Shown: piece after piece, positions 25,248 through 32,603 of the stretch
Layout: each line of letters starts with the position of its first letter
Numbering within the stretch: position 1 is the stretch's first letter
NCBI RefSeq assembly: GCF_042610375.1
Contig: NZ_JBGJZL010000004.1
Span: 62,001-126,000 of the forward strand
DNA from: CTSoil-075 sp042610375
GTDB taxonomy: Bacteria; Bacillota; Negativicutes; DSM-13327
Length of the DNA: 64,000 bases
Direction of reading: 5' to 3'
The notes under the pieces: generated by a model
What the model was told of the DNA's origin: nothing
Databases searched by the model: none
The model's input: the letters and a program-made list of their open reading frames with translations, nothing else
Program-made: the position numbers and the translations under genes

Positions 25248-26261
25248 ATGTGGGATAGTCTATCTGTAATGACGCTAAAACAATTATTTAAATCTTATCC
25301 GTATGCCCTTGATTTTTTTTCTTCACTACCAAATCTTCAGCAGCGTGAAGAATATCCGATTGCAGAGTATTTTGCTACTTTAGAAGAAGATACTTTACAG
25401 GATTTAGGGATAGGGCGCCAAGACTTTCTTGATCAATTTCTTTCCTTTATGATCCAAATGGAGAAATTAAAAGAAGATAAAATGAAAGTAGACTCCATTA
25501 CGATCATCGGTGGCAATGACAAGTATGGAAAGTCAGAAGACATAGAATTGACCATACATGCAGGAGAAATTGTCTGCATCGTAGGACCTACTGGTTCGGG
25601 GAAAAGTAGACTATTGGCCGATATTGAATGGGTAGCCCAAAAAGATACACCGACCAATCGTAAAATACTGATCAATGGACAGTTACCTGATCTAAAATGT
25701 CGATTTTCTGTTGAACATAAACTAGTGGCCCAGCTTTCCCAAAACATGAATTTTATTATGGATTTAACCGTAGAAGAGTTTGTGAGTATGCATGCGGAAA
25801 GTCGGATGCTGGAGAATATAGAAGAAGTGACCAGCCATATTATTGTAAAAGCGAATGAATTGGCAGGAGAAGAATTCGCTCCGGATACGCCTGTCACATC
25901 CTTAAGTGGAGGTCAGTCACGGGCTTTGATGATTGCTGATACAGCTTATCTAAGTTCGTCACCGATTGTATTGATTGATGAAATTGAGAATGCGGGGATT
26001 GATCGCCAAAAGGCACTGCGGTTATTGATTGATAAAGAAAAAATAGTACTGATGGCAACTCATGACCCCATCTTGGCATTAATGGGGGATAAACGAATTG
26101 TAATTAAAAATGGGGGTATCAGTAAAGTGATTGTAACCACAGAAAAAGAACGAAGTAATCTCGCTACATTGACTAAAATTGATCAAAAAATGCTGGCAAT
26201 TCGGGAAGTACTACGCAGTGGTGGATCTATTGATCAGATTTCCATGGATTTTGAAGAATAA
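25248..26261 (+). CDS. ABC-type ATPase with N-terminal DUF1858-like domain
   Basis: 337 residues from the ATG at 25248 (AAGGTGA five bases upstream; a TTG at 25209 is possible). Residues 1-75 resemble the DUF1858 fold of the first cassette gene (MTLKQLFKSYPYALDFFSSL). The ATPase core has Walker A GPTGSGKSR, signature LSGGQSRAL and Walker B IVLIDEIENAG, with D-loop and H-loop ATHDP. No permease gene is near, so it is unlikely to be a transporter; a soluble ATPase acting with the GTPase and binding protein is inferred. Confidence 0.75.
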   Translation: MWDSLSVMTLKQLFKSYPYALDFFSSLPNLQQREEYPIAEYFATLEEDTLQDLGIGRQDFLDQFLSFMIQMEKLKEDKMKVDSITIIGGNDKYGKSEDIELTIHAGEIVCIVGPTGSGKSRLLADIEWVAQKDTPTNRKILINGQLPDLKCRFSVEHKLVAQLSQNMNFIMDLTVEEFVSMHAESRMLENIEEVTSHIIVKANELAGEEFAPDTPVTSLSGGQSRALMIADTAYLSSSPIVLIDEIENAGIDRQKALRLLIDKEKIVLMATHDPILALMGDKRIVIKNGGISKVIVTTEKERSNLATLTKIDQKMLAIREVLRSGGSIDQISMDFEE

Positions 26262-26341
26262 ATTTGATTGAAGTGGTTATTAGTTGTTATAAGAGAGCTT
26301 AGCTCTTTTATATAAAATTATAGTAAAAGGGGGATATTATT

Positions 26342-26545
26342 ATGAAAATCAGCGGTAGAAACAAATTGCAAGGTATTGTCAAAGAAGTTGTTAAAGGTAG
26401 TGTAATGGCCAAAGTTGTAGTTGACTATAAAGGTGAAGAAATTGTCGCTACCATTACTGTGGATTCCATTGATGATTTGGGATTAAAAGTAGGCGATGAA
26501 GTGACTGCACTCATCAAGTCTACAGAAGTTATGATTATAAAATAA
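26342..26545 (+). CDS. mop: molbindin (Mop domain protein)
   Basis: 67 residues, one Mop/TOBE domain (KISGRNKLQGIVKEVVKGSV; VDSIDDLGLKVGDEVTALIK; STEVMIIK), as in clostridial Mop proteins, which assemble to hexamers and store molybdate or tungstate. AAAGGGGG lies upstream. It faces modC, which itself lacks the usual C-terminal TOBE domain. It is a marker that this block handles molybdenum. Confidence 0.92.
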   Translation: MKISGRNKLQGIVKEVVKGSVMAKVVVDYKGEEIVATITVDSIDDLGLKVGDEVTALIKSTEVMIIK

Positions 26546-26565
26546 TTAAGATTACATACCAAAAC

Positions 26566-26781
26566 AGGAGTACAGGGACTAGGTTTCACACATGAAACCT
26601 AGTCCCTGTACTCCTTGGTTTTCGCAAAAGAGATTTTCAAAGCTGCTGTGATTTGAAAATCTCTTTTGCGAAAACCAAGGAGTACGGGGACTAGGTTTCA
26701 TGTGTGAAACCTAGTCCCTGTACTCCTTGGTTTTCGCAAAAGAGATTTTCAAATCATAGCAGCTTTGAAAATCTCTTTTGC
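26566..26781. repeat. nested palindromes A-B-A'-B'
   Basis: Hairpin A (23-bp perfect stem, 26566-26588 with 26593-26615), hairpin B (29-bp perfect stem, 26613-26641 with 26652-26680), A' (26678-26700 with 26705-26727, one wobble) and B' (26725-26753 with 26764-26781, right arm truncated). Loops of A' and B' are the reverse complements of those of A and B, so the second half is an inverted copy. It sits between the convergent mop and modC genes. It could be a palindromic MITE-like element or a double terminator grown by inversion. Confidence 0.85.
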
Positions 26782-26830
26782 CTATAATAAAAAGCAAGCG
26801 ATTTTCGATCATGCCTGCTTTTTATTATAG
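26782..26830. terminator. bidirectional terminator between mop and modC
   Basis: A perfect 15-bp stem (26782-26796 with 26816-26830), A-rich on one side and T-rich on the other, directly at the modC stop codon. Confidence 0.75.
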
Positions 26831-26831
26831 A

Positions 26832-27533
26832 TTAATAAAAATATTGAAAAGAACTTCTTGTCGTTCCGTTAGGATTCATATTCCACGATGGTGGTGGTTC
26901 AGACACTTGCTGTCCTTGATGAAGAAATAATACTTCACTGCCGAGGGCTTGGGCTTCTTCTGGTGAATGAGTCACTAGGATAAATGGAATGTTCCAGATT
27001 TCTTGCAACCTTTTAAGCTCATCTTGTAATTCATAGCGACTTTGGGCATCGAGAGCTGATAAAGGTTCATCTAAGAGAAGGATCTGGGGTTCGGCCATAA
27101 GAGCGCGGGCCATGGCTACCCGTTGCTTTTCCCCGCCAGACAATTGATTGATCGTGCGGTGAGGTAAGTGTTCAATTTTTAATAAGGTAATGAGTTTTTC
27201 GTATAATTCATTTGTTTGTTGATTATGAGTTTTAACTCCATACCAAATATTATGTTTTACGTTCATATGAGGAAAAAGTGCAAAATCTTGAAACATATAA
27301 CTTACATTTCTCCCCTTAGGTGGCAGATGAATTCCAGATGTTGAGGAATAGAAAGTGGTATCATTGGATGTAATGCTGCCTTCATCGGGTTTTAGCAACC
27401 CGGCAATACAACGCAATATCGTTGATTTACCACATCCCGAAGGCCCGAATAATACGAGAGTTTTATTTGGAGCAGTAAATGAGATATTTAGGGTAAAGTC
27501 AGAGAGCTTTTTCTTAATATCAACTGTTAACAT
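26832..27533 (-). CDS. modC: molybdate ABC transporter ATPase, short form
   Basis: 233 residues: Walker A GPSGCGKST (about 31-39), Q-loop YMFQDFALFPH, signature LSGGEKQRVAMARAL, Walker B ILLLDEPLSALD, H-loop LVTHSPEEA. It stops right after the nucleotide-binding domain and lacks the C-terminal TOBE/Mop domain of proteobacterial ModC; the free-standing Mop gene across the palindrome may compensate. Twenty-five bases after modB, same operon. Confidence 0.88.
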   Translation of the reverse strand: MLTVDIKKKLSDFTLNISFTAPNKTLVLFGPSGCGKSTILRCIAGLLKPDEGSITSNDTTFYSSTSGIHLPPKGRNVSYMFQDFALFPHMNVKHNIWYGVKTHNQQTNELYEKLITLLKIEHLPHRTINQLSGGEKQRVAMARALMAEPQILLLDEPLSALDAQSRYELQDELKRLQEIWNIPFILVTHSPEEAQALGSEVLFLHQGQQVSEPPPSWNMNPNGTTRSSFQYFY

Positions 27534-27558
27534 GATCCTGCTCCTTCTCCGTTGTAAC

Positions 27559-28242
27559 TTAAAAGATTGTTTTTGTTCCTTTCCAATGATTCAGGCCGAA
27601 AATAATGGAAAAGGTAATGACACTGATAATGATGACATACATACCTGCTGTTACTAAGTCGTTTGACTCTGTTGCAAAATAAATTGCTAATGGAATCGTT
27701 TGTGTCTTGCCAGGGATGTTACCGGCAATCATAATGGTAGCGCCAAACTCCCCTAAGGTCCTGGCAAAGGATAATACTAAACCGGAGACGAGACCTGGCC
27801 AGGATAAGGGGATCGTCACTGTCCAGAAGACTCGCCATTCGCTAGCACCAAGAGTGCGAGCGGCATCTTCCAATGTTTTATCAATGCTTTCGAAAGCTGC
27901 TTTGGTACTTTGATACATGAGAGGAAAGGAGACAACAGTACCAGCCAGCACAGCAGCTGATTGAGTAAAAATAATTTGCATGTCAAAATATTTTTGTAGT
28001 AAGATGCCGACAGGGCCTTGTTTACCAATTAAAACTAACAGTAAAAACCCGATGACGACAGGTGGTAGAACTAAAGGCAGAGTAAAGAAGGATTCGAGGG
28101 CTGCTTTTCCTGGAATATCAATCGTTCTCATGACATAGGCCGATAGTATCCCAAGAATAAATACAAATACTACTGAAATAGACGCAACCTTAATTGAGAG
28201 AATAACGGGTTGCCATTCGACCATAAGTTTCACCTGCACCAT
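27559..28242 (-). CDS. modB: molybdate ABC transporter permease
   Basis: 227 residues with five membrane helices and the ModB stretches FFTLPLVLPPVVIGFLLLVL, LEDAARTLGASEWRVFWTVT (the EAA loop that docks with ModC) and LSFARTLGEFGATIMIAGNI. Forms the channel of the ModABC molybdate/tungstate importer. Fifteen bases downstream of modA. Confidence 0.95.
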   Translation of the reverse strand: MVQVKLMVEWQPVILSIKVASISVVFVFILGILSAYVMRTIDIPGKAALESFFTLPLVLPPVVIGFLLLVLIGKQGPVGILLQKYFDMQIIFTQSAAVLAGTVVSFPLMYQSTKAAFESIDKTLEDAARTLGASEWRVFWTVTIPLSWPGLVSGLVLSFARTLGEFGATIMIAGNIPGKTQTIPLAIYFATESNDLVTAGMYVIIISVITFSIIFGLNHWKGTKTIF

Positions 28243-28257
28243 CTTATTATCATTCTA

Positions 28258-29058
28258 TTATTTGCTCATAGTAAAGCCATATTTTTCAAAGATGACTTTA
28301 CATTCAGGAGTACTGAGATAGGCAAGAAAATCTTCGGCAGCTTTTTGTTGTTTGGTTCCTGACAAGACTGCAACTGGATAGACAATTGGTTGGTGAGAAC
28401 CTTCTGGTGCAGTCGCTGTAATTTTTACTTTATCACTAGACGCAGCATCCGTTTTATAAACAATACCAGCTTCCACATTACCTGTTTCGACATAGGTTAA
28501 TACAGTGCGGACATCTTTTGCCAGAACTGCTTTATCCTTGACTTTATCCCAGATTTCCAATTTCTTTAGAACTTCCTGCGCATATTGCCCTGCTGGTACG
28601 GAGGCTGTTTCGCCAATGCTTATTTTTTGTACTTCATCTTTAGTTAAATCTTCATATTTTGTAAGAGCAATAGTCGATGACTTGGGTACAATAATAACCA
28701 GCTTATTTTCAACTAAGTTTTTACGAGTTGCCTTATTGACAAGATTTTTGGCTTCTAAATCATTCATTTGTTTTGGAGCGGCCGACATAAAAATATCAGC
28801 AGGAGCACCTTGTTCAATTTGTTTTTGGAGAGCACCTGAGGCGCCGAGATTATAGATTAATTTTATAGTAGGATTTTTAGCCTCATAATTTTTTTGAATT
28901 TCTTCTAGTGCATCCTTGAGACTGACAGCCGCTGAGATATTCATTTCAATTTTTTGTACTGGTGCAGCTGGAGCAGTTTGCTTTTCACTGCTACACCCGG
29001 CGAGAAGTGAGGTGATTAAAAAAACTGCCATCAAAAGAGATAATAAACGTGTTTTCAT
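28258..29058 (-). CDS. modA: molybdate-binding lipoprotein
   Basis: 266 residues. A signal peptide with lipobox LLAGCSSEK (Cys22) makes it a lipoprotein. The mature part has the ModA oxyanion-binding Ser stretches (NISAAVSLKDAL, GASGALQKQIEQGAPADIFM) and NVEAGIVYKTDA. Delivers molybdate or tungstate to ModB. First gene of the minus-strand modABC operon, whose leader carries an intrinsic terminator. Confidence 0.95.
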   Translation of the reverse strand: MKTRLLSLLMAVFLITSLLAGCSSEKQTAPAAPVQKIEMNISAAVSLKDALEEIQKNYEAKNPTIKLIYNLGASGALQKQIEQGAPADIFMSAAPKQMNDLEAKNLVNKATRKNLVENKLVIIVPKSSTIALTKYEDLTKDEVQKISIGETASVPAGQYAQEVLKKLEIWDKVKDKAVLAKDVRTVLTYVETGNVEAGIVYKTDAASSDKVKITATAPEGSHQPIVYPVAVLSGTKQQKAAEDFLAYLSTPECKVIFEKYGFTMSK

Positions 29059-29123
29059 ATATTGTTTTCCCCCTAGTGTTTGATTTTCGTTTCTTCATAG
29101 GAATAGAAAAAGTACCACTTTCG

Positions 29124-29168
29124 AAAAAAAATCAACTAAACGTAGCTCGATAGAACTAGATTAGTTGA
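29124..29168 (-). terminator. intrinsic terminator in the modA leader (attenuator candidate)
   Basis: On the minus strand TCAACTAA (29168-29161) pairs with TTAGTTGA (29139-29132), partly extended inward, and is followed by eight Ts. It lies about 70 bases before modA and downstream of a likely promoter (TTGACT near 29275), so read-through would be needed to express modABC. Confidence 0.6.
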
Positions 29169-29399
29169 CACGCCTTTGTATCATGGTTTCATTTTAAAAA
29201 TACATTGAAAGCTTTTTTTGCGAAATTAAGTATTCCTACTATACTAAAAATACTACAAAACTAAACTAGAGTCAATATAAAAACTTAATTCAGTAAGAAA
29301 ATAAGAATTAAATCAACAGCAAAGGAGAAAGCGAGTTCGTTTTTGTTCAGTTTAAATAAGTTTGTTTTATCGACAATGTTTTTCAGTATCAATCTAAGA
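29169..29399 (-). promoter_or_regulatory. modA promoter and leader region
   Basis: A TTGACT box near 29272-29277 read on the minus strand with TATTTT 17 bases later is the best promoter candidate. The leader between it and the terminator has no known riboswitch signature. The rest is AT-rich. Confidence 0.35.
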
Positions 29400-30353
29400 T
29401 TAGAGCTCTGCCATAATATCACCCATTCGCGATACATCATAACCGCCCATGCCTGCTATTTCATTGCGAAATGCAGGAGAACGAAGTATGGATAATAAGG
29501 CTTGAAAGTGAGGTTTTTCCAGATCATGTCGTAACATGACTAAATCATAGCGTTCTTTTTGTAGAGGAATAAATTCTATATTTTGTACTTGCATCGCTGC
29601 CTTTTCAATACCGAGTCCTACATCGGCCTCGCCGCGAGCAACTGAACTGGCGATAGCGAGGTGACTGGTTTCTTCCTGATTGTAGTTTGGAATGCCGCGA
29701 GGATCAAGATTAAGCTTACGAAACTTTTCATCGAGAAGTACCCTAGCACCAGAACCACGCTCTCTATTGATGAAGCGAATATCAGATCGAAGTAAATCGG
29801 GCCAATCTTTTATATTCTTTGGATTACCAGGAGCAACATAAAATCCTTCTTGGCGGTAGACTAGATTGATAATGAGTGCCCTCTGACCTGGCAGGAGGTG
29901 GCGGACATAAGGGGTGTTATATTCTCCAGTGTCTCCGTCCCAAAGGTGAGTTGTAATCAAATTGGCTGTACCACGGTATAAAGCAATCAAACCATCCATG
30001 CTGCCATTATAGGAACGGAGAAATCGAACATGAGGCATTTTTTTTTCTAAATGTCGTGTTAATACATCAAGAGTAGCATCTTGTCCGTAAATGATCAAGC
30101 CATCTTGACTGGGAAGAGATGGACTCATCAGTTGTTCAATGTGTTGGGTTGGTTGAGGGGGTATTTGGTTAGCTCCTTTTGCATTTTTCATAAAAATCTC
30201 TAAATCAGTTGCCTCAATGCGCAATTTTCGTCCGATGTGATAGGCGGTTAATTCGCCGCGTTTGATAAATTCATACACTGTGAAACGTGAAATTTTTAGT
30301 ATTCGAGCTACTTCTTCTGGGGTATACGATACAGTATCAGACAAGTGTTTCAC
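29400..30353 (-). CDS. HTH (excisionase-type) / PBP-like one-component regulator, probably molybdate-responsive
   Basis: 317 residues. Residues about 8-55 are a MerR/excisionase-type helix-turn-helix (YTPEEVARILKISRFTVYEF, then GRKLRIEATDLEIFM). Residues about 85-310 are a PBP-like domain of the kind found in ModE-type regulators and MoeA extensions (LIIYGQDATLDVLTRHLEKK, NRERGSGARVLLDEKF, VARGEADVGLGIEKAAMQ). Such fusions sit beside mod genes and sense molybdate or tungstate. It is upstream of modABC on the same strand. Confidence 0.85.
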   Translation of the reverse strand: MKHLSDTVSYTPEEVARILKISRFTVYEFIKRGELTAYHIGRKLRIEATDLEIFMKNAKGANQIPPQPTQHIEQLMSPSLPSQDGLIIYGQDATLDVLTRHLEKKMPHVRFLRSYNGSMDGLIALYRGTANLITTHLWDGDTGEYNTPYVRHLLPGQRALIINLVYRQEGFYVAPGNPKNIKDWPDLLRSDIRFINRERGSGARVLLDEKFRKLNLDPRGIPNYNQEETSHLAIASSVARGEADVGLGIEKAAMQVQNIEFIPLQKERYDLVMLRHDLEKPHFQALLSILRSPAFRNEIAGMGGYDVSRMGDIMAEL

Positions 30354-30579
30354 CTCATAGTTACTTCATAGTATTGCTTACAGCATATCTTATTTTAAAA
30401 AAAATCACAACGGACAATCAGTGTTTATATCGTTATTATATGCAATTTTTAAAATAGTTATATTTTTGTAGTCGTTATAAAGTGGCAGGAAGTTTATCAA
30501 AAAATGTGGAATATACGGGGAACGGAAAATGAAAATTGTTTCCTGATAAATTAATGAAAGATATAAGGTGGTAAGAAAA

Positions 30580-32268
30580 ATGCGTGTAACAATCGGGAAA
30601 CAGATTCTATTGATATGTATGATGGTGGTTATTGCTTTTACAGGACTTAATGTATATACATACTATCAAATTGATAACATTCAAGCTGGTTATGATGGCG
30701 TGATTAAGCGTAGTGTACCCTTAGTCATAGAAGTAAAGGATGTTAATATTGAGTTGAATAACCAAGCAGCTCTAGTCCGTGGTTATATTTTAACAGCTGA
30801 TCCTAAATACACTCAGGCTTATGATGCCTCTCGGCAAAAGATGAGTAAAACAATGGATAGTTTAGAAAAGAAATTGACTACGCCAGAAGGTAAGCAACAA
30901 GTAGCTGATCTTAAGGCTTCTTTGAGTGAGTATCATAAGGTGTCTGATCAAGGAATTGCCTCCCGCAATACTCACGGAGAACAAGAAGCCTTGAAATCAG
31001 TAGCTGCAGCAGGAGGTAAAATCCAAGCTGCTGAAAAAAATATGAATGATACTGTAAAATTTTTGAGTGAACGCATGGATTTACGCATTAAAGAAAATGT
31101 TGATGCTACCGATAATATGCAAAATTCTCTTGGGATTTGGGATATCATAATTTTTATTGTGGCTTGTGTAGCTTCTTTTTACTTGGCACGCCGGATCTCA
31201 CGACCTCTTAGTGCAGTTGCCAATTCTGCAAAAAATATCGCCTATGGAGATCTAACAGTAGATACCATTGACTACCAAGGGAAAGATGAAATTGGGGATC
31301 TTGTGCAAGCATTTAGCATAATGACTGAAAACTTGAGAAATCTAGTATCCCAAGTCGCCAAATCTTCTGAACAAGTAGCTGCGGCCAGTGAAGAATTAAC
31401 GGCTAGTTCTGAACAATCAGCACAAGCCGCAGGTCAAGTCGCTGAAAGCGTGACTAACGTGGCAACTGGTACATCTCATCAAGTGGATGCCGTAGAGCAG
31501 ACGGTATCAATTGTTCAGGAAATGACAATGTCAATCAACCACATTGCTGCTAATTCTAATAAAGTTTCTGAAAAATCCGGTGAAACGGCTCGTGCTGCTG
31601 CTGGAGGCAGTGAAGCTGTAGTGCAAGCGACAAATCAAATGCAAGCTATCCAAAATTCGGTGACTCAATCAGCGCAAGTCGTTGAAAAACTGGGGGAAAG
31701 ATCACAACAAATCGGTCAAATCGTAGATGTAATTAGTGGTATTGCTGGTCAAACTAACTTGCTGGCACTCAACGCTGCCATCGAGGCGGCGCGAGCTGGT
31801 GAACAAGGACGGGGCTTTGCAGTAGTTGCAGATGAGGTGCGAAAACTCGCAGAACAGTCCCATGAAGCAGCCCAAAAGATTAGTACAATTATTCGTGATA
31901 TTCAATCAGAAACCAATATTGCAGTCGCAACTATGAATCAGGGTACTGCGGAAGTCGCTCATGGTACGGAAGTGATCGCTGCTACTGGTGAACGTTTTAA
32001 TTTCATCGTGACGATGGTACAAGAATTAAATCGTGAGATTCAAGAAATCAGTACGGCTGCTGAGGAACTTTCTGCATCGAGTGATGAGGTCGTTCGTTCA
32101 GTGAATGGTGTCAAGACCGTGGCTTCTGAAACTGCCGCTGATACGCAAACTATTTCGGCAGCTGCTGAAGAACAATCAGCTTCTATGGAAGAGATTGCTT
32201 CATCGAGTCAAGCATTGTCTCATATGGCTAGCGATTTGCAGGTTGTTATATCAAAATTTCATTTGTAA
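30580..32268 (+). CDS. methyl-accepting chemotaxis protein
   Basis: 562 residues from ATG 30580 (AAGGTGG eight bases upstream). TM1 is at about 7-27, a four-helix-bundle sensor domain at 28-185, TM2 at about 187-206, HAMP about 207-260, and the cytoplasmic signalling domain to the end with the highly conserved tip AIEAARAGEQGRGFAVVADE. The sensor domain is of the 4HB_MCP type; the ligand is unknown. It lies between the mod regulator (divergent) and the molybdoenzyme operon. Confidence 0.93.
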   Translation: MRVTIGKQILLICMMVVIAFTGLNVYTYYQIDNIQAGYDGVIKRSVPLVIEVKDVNIELNNQAALVRGYILTADPKYTQAYDASRQKMSKTMDSLEKKLTTPEGKQQVADLKASLSEYHKVSDQGIASRNTHGEQEALKSVAAAGGKIQAAEKNMNDTVKFLSERMDLRIKENVDATDNMQNSLGIWDIIIFIVACVASFYLARRISRPLSAVANSAKNIAYGDLTVDTIDYQGKDEIGDLVQAFSIMTENLRNLVSQVAKSSEQVAAASEELTASSEQSAQAAGQVAESVTNVATGTSHQVDAVEQTVSIVQEMTMSINHIAANSNKVSEKSGETARAAAGGSEAVVQATNQMQAIQNSVTQSAQVVEKLGERSQQIGQIVDVISGIAGQTNLLALNAAIEAARAGEQGRGFAVVADEVRKLAEQSHEAAQKISTIIRDIQSETNIAVATMNQGTAEVAHGTEVIAATGERFNFIVTMVQELNREIQEISTAAEELSASSDEVVRSVNGVKTVASETAADTQTISAAAEEQSASMEEIASSSQALSHMASDLQVVISKFHL

Positions 32269-32328
32269 GATATCAATGGATAGGAGAGACGTCCACAATT
32301 AAAATTAACCTTCGTATAATGAAGTAAG

Positions 32329-32357
32329 AGAGTTTGCAGACGCAAACTCTTTCTTTA
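32329..32357 (+). terminator. terminator after the chemoreceptor gene
   Basis: A 9-bp perfect stem (32329-32337 with 32342-32350), 4-base loop, then tttcttta. Confidence 0.75.
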
Positions 32358-32358
32358 C

Positions 32359-32450
32359 GTAATCAGAAAGTATAGCCCTTTCTTGATTACAAGTAAGGAG
32401 AACTAAGACTTTGATCTGCGCTGGGGCTTGACTAAAGTCAAGTTTTCTTT
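32359..32450 (+). ncRNA. repeated structured element R1 (candidate small RNA)
   Basis: A 5' hairpin (32359-32370 with 32378-32390), a conserved linker with ACAAGTAAG and ACTAAGACTT, and a 3' terminator-like hairpin CTTGAC/GTCAAG (32427-32442) with ttttcttt. A second copy lies at 56851-56944 on the other strand with near-identical first 55 bases. No known RNA family is recognised. The orientation is chosen because both copies end in a T-tract this way. Confidence 0.6.
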
Positions 32451-32603
32451 ATGAGAATAAGATGATCTTACTATATGGAGGGAGGAGTTTATCATAAGAT
32501 GCAGTTGTGCACACCAACAGATGTAGGTATAATCAATCAGTGTATATTTTTATTGGCACTAGTAATTTTTAAATGATTAAAGTAAATGAATGGGAGTGAC
32601 ATG

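Noticed and set aside
26566..26781. CRISPR or IS element at the palindromes
   Set aside because: Units are inverted, not direct, repeats and there is no transposase gene between or beside them.
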